This document shows, in pieces, positions 35,170 through 43,195 of a stretch of DNA of 64,000 bases (within the stretch, counting starts at the first letter, position 1; the number at the start of each line of letters is the position of its first letter). Below the pieces are notes generated by a model. That model was not told the origin of the DNA, did no database searches, and was given only the letters and a program-made list of their open reading frames with translations. The stretch spans positions 1,178,001 through 1,242,000 of the forward strand of contig NZ_JACCCW010000002.1 in the NCBI RefSeq assembly GCF_013410065.1. The letters run 5' to 3'. This DNA comes from Granulicella arctica. Its GTDB lineage: Bacteria > Acidobacteriota > Terriglobia > Terriglobales > Acidobacteriaceae. The position numbers were made by a program, and so were the translations under genes.

Positions 35170-35253
35170 AGAAGGACTATCAGGATAAGCCATTTCCGCT
35201 TGGGGATAATGGGGCTTGATTGGAAAATCGAATTCTGTACCCTATTGATTCTT

Positions 35254-35297
35254 TGGTTGCGGGGGTAGGATTTAAACCTACAACCTTGGGTTATGCA
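35254..35297 (-). other. tRNA-Met 3' half (attachment-site remnant)
   Basis: On the minus strand the sequence from the anticodon CAT to CCA follows an initiator-like tRNA-Met: CATAACCCAAGG, T-stem GTAGG/CCTAC around TTTAAAT, acceptor CCCCGCA, discriminator A, CCA at 35256-35254. Similarity ends just 5' of the anticodon, where the loop reads TG instead of CT, and the 5' half is absent. TTTAAAT replaces TTCAAAT in the T-loop. This is the typical footprint of integration into a tRNA gene. Confidence 0.72.
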
Positions 35298-35404
35298 TGA
35301 CGGTATAAACGTAATTTCAACGAGTTACAGGGCCCGATCGGGAGCCTTAGGTAGCTGTAAGTCATTGAAAAAACATAGAGGGATTTTTTAGTCCGAGTCG
35401 AAGC

Positions 35405-35442
35405 CGGGTTGAAAAACCAACGATCCTAGGATTTTCAACCCG
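35405..35442. terminator. Inverted repeat, possible terminator
   Basis: CGGGTTGAAAA (35405-35415) and TTTTCAACCCG (35432-35442) are perfect 11-bp arms around a 16-base loop. It lies in the non-coding scar near the tRNA-Met fragment. No T-tract follows, so it could equally be a recombinase or regulator site. Confidence 0.4.
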
Positions 35443-35643
35443 CCGAGAATTACTTTGGCGATTGCAAATGGAGGCGCTTTTGATCGGCGCTACTATTCGG
35501 GCTCAGAGAAGACGCGTTTTTCGGAAGCTGGTGCCAGCCAACGTCGAGAGGGCCCCGAGCGGTTGCTTCCGAGAAGCCGATTTGTCGGCATTGACGAGAT
35601 GCCAACTTCCAGTTAGTACTCTGCACACAGATCCGAGGATTAT

Positions 35644-36273
35644 CTAGCTCAGGGTGGTCCTACTTTTTCGTAAAGGCTTCGATTCTTTCAGTTTTTCCTC
35701 CGCGATCGCCGTCTTGGCCGACGAAAGATCGCGCGCCTCCTGGAAGGCCTTGACGATATGCTCACCCAAATCGATCGAACCGTCGTTGAACCAAGCCGCG
35801 ACTCCATGGCTGAGTGTCGCCATGCCCATTTGAGCCGCAAGATTAGCCTGTGGAACTGTTAGGCCGCGCGCGCATAGCATCGATTCCACCGCGGCGATCA
35901 ACGCTCTGGTCTTTGCCGCCGCGCGTTCCTGGAGTGCGGGGCTGCTGGCAATCACGTGTTGACGGGGCTCCGTGAACGGTCTGTTCTCAACGAACATATG
36001 CTTGACTGTGTTGAACGCGAAAAATAACGTATCCCACGGGCCCAATGCTTCAGGAGCATTCAGTACCGCAGTCGTTAGCGCCTCGATGAAAGCTGTATCA
36101 CCATCGAAGAGCACCTCTCGCTTGTCCGGAAAGTGGCGAAAGAACGTCCGCTCCGTGACGCCTGCCTTGGCGGCGATCTCTGCCGCTGTCGTCTCCTCAT
36201 ATCCGTGCTCGCGGAACAACTCGAGCGCCGCCCACTGAAGACGCCTCCGTACTTCCTCCCCGTTTCTTGGCAT
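35644..36273 (-). CDS. TetR-family regulator
   Basis: The 209-residue protein has the TetR DNA-binding domain at the start (ALELFREHGYEETTAAEIAAKAGVTERTFFRHFPDKREVL) and a helical C-terminal ligand domain ending in a basic tail. ATG 36273 is chosen because GGAG lies four bases upstream and the HTH then begins at the usual place. It is divergent from a quinone-oxidoreductase-like gene, and three GTCAGT-ACTGAC palindromes lie between them. So it very probably represses both itself and the oxidoreductase until an inducer binds. Confidence 0.87.
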   Translation of the reverse strand: MPRNGEEVRRRLQWAALELFREHGYEETTAAEIAAKAGVTERTFFRHFPDKREVLFDGDTAFIEALTTAVLNAPEALGPWDTLFFAFNTVKHMFVENRPFTEPRQHVIASSPALQERAAAKTRALIAAVESMLCARGLTVPQANLAAQMGMATLSHGVAAWFNDGSIDLGEHIVKAFQEARDLSSAKTAIAEEKLKESKPLRKSRTTLS

Positions 36274-36288
36274 AGATCTCCGCGTATT

Positions 36289-36351
36289 GTCAGTCACTGA
36301 CGTTTTATGTAGCATCTGTCAGTGACTGACTTTATGTGTCAGACACTGACA
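36289..36351. promoter_or_regulatory. Three TetR-type operators
   Basis: Perfect palindromes GTCAGT-C-ACTGAC (36289-36301) and GTCAGT-G-ACTGAC (36318-36330) and TGTCAG-ACA-CTGACA (36337-36351) lie in the divergent gap. Centres are 29 and 20 bases apart. They flank both start regions, so one regulator could shut off both genes. Confidence 0.75.
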
Positions 36352-36438
36352 ATTCTAGCTCAGAGCTTGAATTGTATGACTGTTACCGCTCGCTGCGTCA
36401 TGTATCGGCTCGACGGGCTTTACCGAAAGGAGAACCCT

Positions 36439-37407
36439 GTGACCAATCCCAAGCCAACCACAATGAAAGCACTTTACTTCGAAACCACTGGCAAGCCACT
36501 CGACGTACTTCGGTTGGGTAGCGTCGCGATCCCCAGTCCTGGAGCCAGTCAAGTCCGTGTCCGCGTCCATGCCTGCGCACTCAATCCAGCTGACTGGGCA
36601 GTGTGCGAAGGCTTCTTGCCTGTCCCTCCCCCACGAGGGATCGGGTTCGATGTCTCTGGAGTAGTAGATGCCCTGGGCGAGGGCGTGACGAACGTCAACA
36701 TCGGCGACGTCGTCTTCGGCGTCCCTGATTACATTGGCTACTCGACCTCCGGAGCCGCCGAGTATGCGGTCCTCAAGGTCTTCTTGCCCATTCCAAAGGG
36801 ACTAGACATGACTGAGGCTGCAGCACTTCCCATGGCAGTTGAGACAGCGGCACGCAGCATCGATCTCCTCGGCCTTACCGCCGGACAAACCCTTATGGTC
36901 AACGGCGGTGGAACTATGACAGGATTTGCCGCCGTTCAGATCGCGCTGCTTCGCGGCGTGCGTGTGATCGCATCCGCGGGCGAGACGTTTGCCAACCGCT
37001 TGCGTGAACTTGGAGCGAAGGTGACACCCTACGGCGAAGGAATGGTCGAGCGCGTTCGCGAACTCGCAGACGGTGCGTCCGACTTTGCACTGCACACCGC
37101 ACAGGTCAAGGGAACTTTGCCTGATCTAGTCAAGATCGTAGACGGAGATCCTAAGCGTGTCTTCAGTTTTGCCGATCGTGACGAAGACGGCATCGGAGTA
37201 CGCACCGCGTGGCAGGAACGTGGTGCTCTTCGCTATGACGTGCTCGGTTACTACGCGCAGCTTGCCGCTGAAGGACGCTTCTCGATTCCGATTGCTCGAA
37301 CATTTCCCTTGCAAGATTGGCGTGAGGCGGCAGAGATAAGCATGAGCAAGAACGCTCATGGCAAGCTAGTGCTTATCCCCGACGTCTCCTTAGGAGAAAA
37401 CGTATAA
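36439..37407 (+). CDS. Zinc-independent medium-chain NADP-dependent oxidoreductase (quinone-oxidoreductase-like)
   Basis: This 322-residue MDR-superfamily enzyme has the GroES-like start (MKALYFETTGKPLDVLRLG, ALNPADWAVCEGF, GFDVSGVVDALGEGV) and a Rossmann domain (LMVNGGGTMTGFAAVQIALLRGVRVIASAG). No zinc-ligand cysteine set is seen, so it is of the QOR type. Such enzymes reduce quinones or unsaturated carbonyls with NADPH. GTG 36439 is chosen because AAGGAG lies six bases upstream; upstream codons in the frame fall in the operator region. It is divergent from the TetR gene, which fits inducible detoxification. Confidence 0.85.
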   Translation: MTNPKPTTMKALYFETTGKPLDVLRLGSVAIPSPGASQVRVRVHACALNPADWAVCEGFLPVPPPRGIGFDVSGVVDALGEGVTNVNIGDVVFGVPDYIGYSTSGAAEYAVLKVFLPIPKGLDMTEAAALPMAVETAARSIDLLGLTAGQTLMVNGGGTMTGFAAVQIALLRGVRVIASAGETFANRLRELGAKVTPYGEGMVERVRELADGASDFALHTAQVKGTLPDLVKIVDGDPKRVFSFADRDEDGIGVRTAWQERGALRYDVLGYYAQLAAEGRFSIPIARTFPLQDWREAAEISMSKNAHGKLVLIPDVSLGENV

Positions 37408-37670
37408 GAGTTAATCGTGAAATGGCGGCTCTCGATTTTCATGAGAGGGCTGCCTAGTCGCATCCCGGCAAGGATTTTAGTAACGATAAATGAGATGAAC
37501 AGGTCCTCCGAAGGAGGAGCAGACTGTTCCCAAGAAGAAGCCAGCGCAACACCTCATCGCGGAAGTACCCCGGAAGGGCCGGCAGACTTAAGGGTGTTGA
37601 TGAAAATCATGTGAAGCGTGATGCAGGAACAGACGTGAATCTCCTTCGCTCATTCTTTCGTGGCGACGTT

Positions 37671-38344
37671 TCATCGACTATATAATCCTTCGGCACAACC
37701 TGTCTCTGAAGAAACACTGACGGCGTCTCGGATCGACCCAATGAGTTCCTGCTCGCTTGGGCATCCTTTCACGGTCGCACTGCCCTGTATGACGAACTGC
37801 GGAACGGAGCGAATACCCTTTGCAACGACAGCATCGATTTCGTATCGAGTCTTCTCTAGCTCCACGGGCGATTCGACTGCATGCTTGGTTTCGTCGAAAC
37901 TGAAATCGTGGTGGGTCGCTATTTCTGCCAAAACATCAGGATCACCTGTGTTTCGCCCTTCGAGAAAGTACGCTGACGTGATGGCCACGCAGAGCGAGTG
38001 CGAAGTGCCTCGCTCTTGGGCCAGCCGAATGAGGGTGTGGGCAGGCAGCGTGGAATAAGCGAACGGTTGCTTGCTCAGATTCAGAGCTAGCCCTGAATCT
38101 GAGCAGCAGCTTCGGGAGCCGCGAATGCAATCTGTGGGTCGGTAACGCGGTAACGAGACCAGAGCAGATCTGAGATTTTGAGACCCTCTTTCGGGCAATC
38201 CTCAATAAGAACGAACGGACGGTGCCTGATATCGACCGAAAGACCCGGAAAGTTTTCGGCGATTACCTTATCCAGACGAAACTCGCCGACGACACACCAG
38301 GGACAGTTTATGTCGCCGTAATAGTCAATTTGAAGGCTTGCCAT
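37671..38344 (-). pseudogene. DsbA/FrnE-type thiol oxidoreductase, broken by a frameshift
   Basis: The first frame (from ATG 38344) gives MASLQIDYYGDINCPWCVVG with the CPWC active site of the FrnE/DsbA2 group and runs to a TAG at 38087. The remainder continues in another frame (SGLALNLSKQPFAYSTLPAH, AYFLEGRNTGDPDVL, IRSVPQFVIQG) to 37671. A one-base deletion around 38090-38108 explains the break. Joined length is about 224 residues, normal for the family. The fold reduces or isomerises disulfides, or acts in polyketide tailoring. Whether it is a real mutation or an error in the sequence cannot be told from here. Confidence 0.85.
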
Positions 38345-38422
38345 GCTCTTTGCTCCTCACAAACCTTTTGTTCGTTGCACTGATTATGTGTGCGGTACGA
38401 TGGAGCACAAGGAGGCACCTTT

Positions 38423-38830
38423 ATGTCTGCGACGAACAAAGCTGTTTGCTTTGCCGTGAAGACGCCGGGGGACTGTAAGTCGCTTGTGCAGATACTGTCC
38501 CGCGTTGGCGATAAGTGGACGATCATGGTTGTCGGCTCTCTGGCCGATGGGCCAAGACGATATAACGAGATTCAACGGTTCATCGGTGAGATCTCGCAAA
38601 GGATGCTCACCCTCACGCTGAAGGGGCTGGAGCAAGATGGTCTTGTCAACCGAACCGTGTTTCCCACGATTCCGCCGCGCGTCGATTATGAATTGACGGC
38701 TCGTGGAAAGTCCCTTCTGGCACCTCTCCAAGCCCTCTTCGCATGGGCGGCAAAGAACAAGTCGGCAATCGAAACATCAAGGGAGAAGTTCTCTGCCAGG
38801 AAGGTAACGCCAGAGAACTCTCGCGGCTAG
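38423..38830 (+). CDS. HxlR-family transcriptional regulator
   Basis: The 135-residue protein is a winged-helix HxlR regulator (LVQILSRVGDKWTIMVVGSL, RYNEIQRFIGEISQRMLTLTLKGLEQDGLVNR, VDYELTARG). Cys8 and Cys16 near the N-terminus could make it thiol-responsive, as in several family members that control oxidoreductases. ATG 38423 lies seven bases after AAGGAGG. It is convergent with an FMN-dependent azoreductase gene and divergent from the broken DsbA gene. It probably regulates the azoreductase or the thiol oxidoreductase. Confidence 0.87.
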   Translation: MSATNKAVCFAVKTPGDCKSLVQILSRVGDKWTIMVVGSLADGPRRYNEIQRFIGEISQRMLTLTLKGLEQDGLVNRTVFPTIPPRVDYELTARGKSLLAPLQALFAWAAKNKSAIETSREKFSARKVTPENSRG

Positions 38831-38838
38831 CGACTCGA

Positions 38839-39456
38839 TCACGCTCTCGCGGCTTCGATCAGTTCCGGCTCGATTGGTTTGGCGAGTTCTTCAAATGTAG
38901 TTTGACCTCTCTCAATGCCCAGGGTCTTTCCTGCGAGAACCACTTTCACATCCGTGATGCCGATGAATCCGAAGACCTGTTTCAGGTAGCTGCTGGCTGC
39001 GTTCGCCGATTCATACGGCGCACCGGGAGCGAAATCGCCTCCGGTGGCAAGGATGATAGTCAGCTTCCTGCCTTTCAACATACCCTCGTAGGTAGTGGAG
39101 ACGGTAACGCCAACCCGTACGATGTGATCGATATAGGACTTCAAGTTGGCCGGGATCGAGAAGTTGTACATCGGCGTTCCGATCACGATATCGTCGGCAT
39201 CCTTGAGCTCGGCTGTGAGGTCATCGGAGATCTTGATTGCCTGCTGCATCTCTGGAGAATGAGTTTCCGGAGGCGTGAACGCGCCACCTATCCACGACAA
39301 GTCAATCCATGGAAGATTCGTCTTCATGAGATCGCGCATGATGATGCTGCCATCCGGATGTGCCGCCTTCCATTCCTCAACGAATGTGGCGGTGAGCTTG
39401 CGAGAAACAGAAGAGGAAAAGCGGGGGCTTACCTCAATTGCGAGAAGAGTCGACAT
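38839..39456 (-). CDS. azoR: FMN-dependent NADH-azoreductase
   Basis: This 205-residue flavodoxin-fold enzyme reduces azo compounds and quinones with NADH. It has the flavin phosphate loop EVSPRFSSSVSRKLTATFV, the MYNFSIPANLKSYIDHIVRVG segment around the isoalloxazine ring, and LATGGDFAPGAPYES. Length and order match AzoR. It ends eight bases from the HxlR stop (convergent). Two palindromes lie just before its start, suggesting regulation by the HxlR protein, the downstream TetR protein, or both. Confidence 0.87.
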   Translation of the reverse strand: MSTLLAIEVSPRFSSSVSRKLTATFVEEWKAAHPDGSIIMRDLMKTNLPWIDLSWIGGAFTPPETHSPEMQQAIKISDDLTAELKDADDIVIGTPMYNFSIPANLKSYIDHIVRVGVTVSTTYEGMLKGRKLTIILATGGDFAPGAPYESANAASSYLKQVFGFIGITDVKVVLAGKTLGIERGQTTFEELAKPIEPELIEAARA

Positions 39457-39466
39457 TGTGTTGTCC

Positions 39467-39537
39467 TTTCGTGCGGCACGAAATCCGCGTACGTCCGAGA
39501 TATGCTAGGAACATGCGTCACGAACAGAATGTTCGTG
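39467..39537. promoter_or_regulatory. Two palindromic operators before azoR
   Basis: TTTCGTGC-G-GCACGAAA (39467-39483) is a perfect 17-bp palindrome ten bases from the azoR start. CACGAACA-GAA-TGTTCGTG (39519-39537) is a perfect 19-bp one. A third imperfect copy is CACGAACATGTTTGTG (39592-39607). All share TTCGTG/CACGAA half-sites. Confidence 0.6.
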
Positions 39538-39635
39538 GTTTCATTATGTCGCTCGGAAATGTTGCGCACAAGGAGGCACATTTCTGGTCGTCACGAACAT
39601 GTTTGTGCGCGTTGGCGAGAAATCGGAAAGATTCG

Positions 39636-40268
39636 TTAGGGACGACTATCAATGTCCATTGGAATTGGCATCGTTTGCCGAAACATGGCAATCGTTTGTT
39701 TCAGTTCCGCTAAGGTAGCCCCACTTGAAGCCTGGACAGCCAGCCCGGCCAGAATGACGGACAGGTATCTGGCAAACGCCTCAGGCTTGAGTTCCGGCGG
39801 CAAGTCGTCTTCTTTGCGGGCTCTTTCGATGCGCTCGCGAAACGTTCTTAACCTCCACTTCCGCCAGCCGGCCATAGCTAGTCTGATCGGCTCTGATTCA
39901 TCGCTGACCGCAAGGTTCTGGATGGTCATGCAAGTTCCAGGGTGGCTCTTATCGACCCAAAACTGGATCGCGAAATTGAGCACATCATCCACAAACTCGC
40001 GCAAGGTCGACTTGGCGAACGCCCTCGGAACAAACGCAAGCCGGGTCGTGTTGTAACGGTCGAGCACTTTCTTGAATAGAGCTTCCTTGTCTCCAAACGT
40101 GAGGTACATACTCTTGCGATCGATGCCCATGGCTTCTGTAAGGTCGCGGAGTGAAGCACCTTCATACCCCTTCTCCCAGAAAACCAGCATAGCGGCCTCA
40201 ACCGCCGTCTCTTCATCGAACTTCCGAGGGCGGCCGAGTTTGGGCCGGTTTGCCTTTTCCATCGCCAT
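39636..40268 (-). CDS. TetR-family regulator (AcrR-like)
   Basis: The HTH lies at the start (GRPRKFDEETAVEAAMLVFWEKGYEGASLRDLTEAMGIDRKSMYLTFGDKEALF), with basic KLGRPRK before it as in this subgroup. The C-terminal domain includes a LAGLAVQASSGATLAELKQ segment seen in many TetR regulators of quinone or oxidoreductase genes. The start is uncertain: ATG 40268 and 40262 fit the HTH position, and no strong ribosome binding site is seen. It lies upstream of azoR on the same strand and divergent from a monooxygenase-like gene, with a CACCATATGGTG palindrome between. Confidence 0.83.
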   Translation of the reverse strand: MAMEKANRPKLGRPRKFDEETAVEAAMLVFWEKGYEGASLRDLTEAMGIDRKSMYLTFGDKEALFKKVLDRYNTTRLAFVPRAFAKSTLREFVDDVLNFAIQFWVDKSHPGTCMTIQNLAVSDESEPIRLAMAGWRKWRLRTFRERIERARKEDDLPPELKPEAFARYLSVILAGLAVQASSGATLAELKQTIAMFRQTMPIPMDIDSRP

Positions 40269-40375
40269 ATAGATATAGGATGCACCACCACCCCATCGAT
40301 CTTGATCTCTCGGTGAGAACATCGCTCGCAGAACGCGTCTATTGAGTTCTTCCAATATCTATTCTTGCAATTTTA

Positions 40376-40387
40376 CACCATATGGTG
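40376..40387. promoter_or_regulatory. Palindrome in the TetR/monooxygenase gap
   Basis: CACCATATGGTG is a perfect 12-bp palindrome about 100 bases from either start codon in the divergent gap. It is a plausible TetR operator, controlling both directions. Confidence 0.45.
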
Positions 40388-40484
40388 AACAACAAAGCAT
40401 CATTCCTCTTTTCAGCCTCATCACATGCTTTACAGGGCGGAATCTCAACACGCCGTACCTATTTAAGATCAAGAGGAGAAGAGC

Positions 40485-40937
40485 ATGATGTCACATATGG
40501 ATAAGCTAGCCGGTGCAACGAGAAGAGGAATCGCCATACGCACAGGCGTCACAGGTATCTTATTGGGTGTGCTGCTGACGATCAATGCCCACGGACAAAC
40601 CCCGAGCGCACCTGCTGCGCCGCCCGTGCCTGTCGAGACAGGATACGTTATCAAGTTCGAGGTCAAGCCGGGGAAGAACGCCGAGTTCGAGAAAGCGATC
40701 AGCGAGATGATGATTGGAGTTCGCACGAAGGAACCGGGCAACGTCTACTGCGACCTGTACCACGTCCCCGATGACCTTCTTCAGACCTACGTGATCGTCG
40801 AGCGCTACAAGGATATAAAGGCGAGCAAAGCGCACGGCGACAGCGCGTACATAAAGAAGCTCGGAGCCGACCTGCAGAACGACGTATTGGATGGCCCTCC
40901 CGATCTTAAGTCACTAGTATTCATTCGCTCGAAGTAG
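40485..40937 (+). CDS. Exported antibiotic-biosynthesis-monooxygenase-domain protein
   Basis: The 150-residue protein starts with a long signal peptide (IRTGVTGILLGVLLTINAHGQ). The remainder is an ABM-type dimeric alpha/beta barrel (GYVIKFEVKPGKNAEFEKAISEMMIGVRTKEPGNVYCDLYHV, YVIVERYKDIKASKAHGDS). Such proteins act as quinol monooxygenases or bind quinones and haem. The substrate is not known. It is divergent from TetR genes next to azoR, so the group probably answers quinone stress. The ATG follows GAGGAG. Confidence 0.83.
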   Translation: MMSHMDKLAGATRRGIAIRTGVTGILLGVLLTINAHGQTPSAPAAPPVPVETGYVIKFEVKPGKNAEFEKAISEMMIGVRTKEPGNVYCDLYHVPDDLLQTYVIVERYKDIKASKAHGDSAYIKKLGADLQNDVLDGPPDLKSLVFIRSK

Positions 40938-40954
40938 TCATCCTAACATGGCCT

Positions 40955-40977
40955 GGCTCTCTTCCGGCGAGAGAGCC
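40955..40977 (+). terminator. Hairpin after the monooxygenase-like gene
   Basis: GGCTCTCT (40955-40962) pairs with AGAGAGCC (40970-40977) around a seven-base loop, 18 bases after the stop codon. No T-tract follows. Confidence 0.55.
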
Positions 40978-41328
40978 GGCCTCATTGTCGGCACTGGGTT
41001 TTCTCTGAGAAGCTGCCTTCGCGCGGGGCCGCTGCTAAGCAATTGCGAATCAAGGCTTCGTGTGGCTCCCTCGCAGACCTGGGCTGATGAGTACACGGTC
41101 CAACGTGTTTAGTGAGCCCTCTTCAGGTTGCATTGATTGGTGCTAGATGGTTAGCCGACGCCTCGAATGTCTCGAGCGGCACTAGCGAGTTTGACTCCTT
41201 GAATCTCTTGTCCTTCGTCATCTGCATCTCCGGTGCTGATCGTATCCCGGGAATTCAAAAGCAAGATTCGGAGTGTCGACGCTGGCCTCTCTGGCTAAAG
41301 TTGAGATCGAGAGTTGAAGAAGATAGCA
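40978..41328. other. Stretch without a recognisable gene before ada
   Basis: 351 bases. A plus-strand frame (41112-41336) has no family features. The ada promoter and Ada-binding sites should lie in the last 100 bases, but I could not pick out an A/B-box with confidence. Confidence 0.4.
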
Positions 41329-42417
41329 ATGACTAAGCAAATACAAAACGAGAAGCTCGCCGCTGAGATAACCAGCGATCCACGCTGGCAGTCGATTGTG
41401 GCTCGCAACAAAGAATCCGACGGTAAGTTCTTCTATTCAGTTAGGAGCACAGGAGTATATTGCCGTCCGGCTTGCGGCGCACGGCTAGCGCGTCCGGAGA
41501 ATGTGCAGTTCTTTGCGACAACAGAAGCAGCAGAAAAAGCAGGCTTTCGTGCGTGCAAGCGGTGCAAGCGGTGCAAGCCCGCAGGCCTCTCACTTACCAA
41601 GGCCAATACGGCCAAGATCGAGAAGGTATGCCGGCTCATCGAACGCTGCGATGAAACGCCTTCCCTTGAGAAGCTTGCTGAGTGCGCAGGCATGAGTATC
41701 TTTCACCTTCATCGGACGTTCAAGGCAGTTACGGGCCTCACGCCTAATGGCTACCGAGCAGCTCAAAGAACGAAACGCGTTCGCGAGACCCTCGGCAAGA
41801 GCCAGTCGGTAACGGATGCGATCTACGACGCAGGATTCAACTCAAATAGCCGTTTCTATGAGAGTGCGAACGAATCTCTTGGGATGACGCCAACGAGCTT
41901 TCGAGACGGCGGTGTTGACACCGTCATTCACTTTGCAATAGCGGAGTGCTCTCTCGGCCCCATTCTTGTGGCCAAGAGCGTGCGCGGGGTCTGCGCTGTG
42001 TTGATGGGAGATGACCCGCTTCAGTTGGCGCGCGACTTGCAGGACCAGTTTCCCAAGGCGGATCTCGTGGGCGACGAGAGTGGTTACGAAGATATTGTCG
42101 CCAAGGTGATTGGCCTCATCGAGGAGCCATGTATTGGCCTTGACTTGCCCCTCGACATTCGCGGGACGGCCTTCCAGCAGAGAGTGTGGAAGGCCCTTCA
42201 GCGAATTCCGGTTGGCGTGACAGCAAGCTACGCGGATATTGCCAAGGCGATCGGGATGCGCAAGACCGTAAGGGCAGTTGCGCAGGCATGCGGAGCAAAC
42301 ACTTTGGCCGTGGCAATCCCATGCCACCGCGTAATCAGAAACGACGGCGCACTCTCCGGCTATCGCTGGGGCGTGCAGCGCAAACGAGCATTGCTGGATA
42401 GAGAGGCACAAGCATGA
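41329..42417 (+). CDS. ada: Bifunctional Ada: regulator and O6-methylguanine-DNA methyltransferase
   Basis: This 362-residue protein has three parts: an N-Ada zinc domain (GVYCRPACGARL with the methylphosphotriester acceptor Cys and its ligands), an AraC helix-turn-helix (LAECAGMSIFHLHRTFKAVTGLTPNGYR), and the methyltransferase domain with active site IPCHRVIRNDGALSGYRWG. Its product repairs O6-methylguanine suicidally and, once methylated, turns on the repair operon. An oddity is at the end of the zinc domain, where CKRCKRCKP replaces the usual CKRCKP: a nine-base TGCAAGCGG unit is doubled (41554-41571). ATG 41329 is chosen over TTG 41314. It heads an operon with a 2OG oxygenase gene overlapping its stop (ATGA) and alkB. 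Confidence 0.9.
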   Translation: MTKQIQNEKLAAEITSDPRWQSIVARNKESDGKFFYSVRSTGVYCRPACGARLARPENVQFFATTEAAEKAGFRACKRCKRCKPAGLSLTKANTAKIEKVCRLIERCDETPSLEKLAECAGMSIFHLHRTFKAVTGLTPNGYRAAQRTKRVRETLGKSQSVTDAIYDAGFNSNSRFYESANESLGMTPTSFRDGGVDTVIHFAIAECSLGPILVAKSVRGVCAVLMGDDPLQLARDLQDQFPKADLVGDESGYEDIVAKVIGLIEEPCIGLDLPLDIRGTAFQQRVWKALQRIPVGVTASYADIAKAIGMRKTVRAVAQACGANTLAVAIPCHRVIRNDGALSGYRWGVQRKRALLDREAQA

Positions 42418-43187
42418 ACACACTATTTGCAGATGAAATCTCCTTAGCTAAGGAGGCCACCGCGAGTTCGATTCCGGTCGAAGGAGCGCTCACGCGCGTC
42501 ATCGCTCTCGATTGGCAGCAGATCGAGGAACAACTCGACGAACAGGGCAGCGCATTGCTCCAAGGTGTGTTGTTTCCTGAGGAGTGCGACGCTCTCGCGG
42601 CTCTTTATCCAGAGGAATCAATCTTCCGCAGTCGAGTAATTATGGGGCGACACGGCTTTGGTCGAGGCGAATACAAGTACTTCAACTACCCGCTCCCGCT
42701 ACTCATCAGCGGACTTCGTACCGCACTGTACCCCCGGTTAGCACCAGTGGCGAACCGATGGAACGAGTCGATGGGGATTGAGGTCCGCTATCCAGAGAAG
42801 CATGAGGACTTCTTGCAGCGATGCCACGATGCGGGCCAGCTGCGGCCAACTCCGTTGCTCCTCCAATACGGTCCCGGCGACTACAACTGCCTCCATCAGG
42901 ACCTCTACGGGGAGCATGTGTTCCCCATTCAGGTAGCGATCCTGCTCTCCGAACCACAGAGAGATTTCAACGGTGGTGAATTCGTACTCACGGAACAACG
43001 TCCTCGTATGCAGTCAAGACCCGAGGTCGTTCCGCTCCGACAGGGTGATGCAGTGGCCTTCGCAGTTCATCACCGCCCTGTGAAAGGTACGCGTGGCACC
43101 TACCGCGTCAATCTCCGCCACGGCGTAAGCCGCCTGCGTTCAGGTCAACGACACACCGTCGGAATCATCTTCCACGACGCCAACTAG
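42414..43187 (+). CDS. 2-oxoglutarate/Fe(II)-dependent oxygenase in the ada operon
   Basis: This 257-residue protein has a double-stranded beta-helix with the iron ligands His-x-Asp in YNCLHQDLYGEHVFP and a distal His in AVHHRPVKGTRGTYRVNLRHGVS, where the Arg after the His could hold 2OG. PLLLQYGPGDYNCLHQD is the usual strand before the HxD. It is not AlkB but a prolyl-hydroxylase-like sister. Its ATG overlaps the ada stop and it lies eight bases before alkB, so it is co-expressed with two alkylation-repair proteins. A DNA- or protein-directed demethylase or hydroxylase role is inferred from context. Substrate unknown. Confidence 0.82.
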   Translation: MNTLFADEISLAKEATASSIPVEGALTRVIALDWQQIEEQLDEQGSALLQGVLFPEECDALAALYPEESIFRSRVIMGRHGFGRGEYKYFNYPLPLLISGLRTALYPRLAPVANRWNESMGIEVRYPEKHEDFLQRCHDAGQLRPTPLLLQYGPGDYNCLHQDLYGEHVFPIQVAILLSEPQRDFNGGEFVLTEQRPRMQSRPEVVPLRQGDAVAFAVHHRPVKGTRGTYRVNLRHGVSRLRSGQRHTVGIIFHDAN

Positions 43188-43195
43188 GAGGCCAC

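Noticed and set aside
37417-37614. 65-codon frame after the quinone-oxidoreductase-like gene
   Set aside because: No binding site, no family features, and composition unlike coding sequence in the neighbours.
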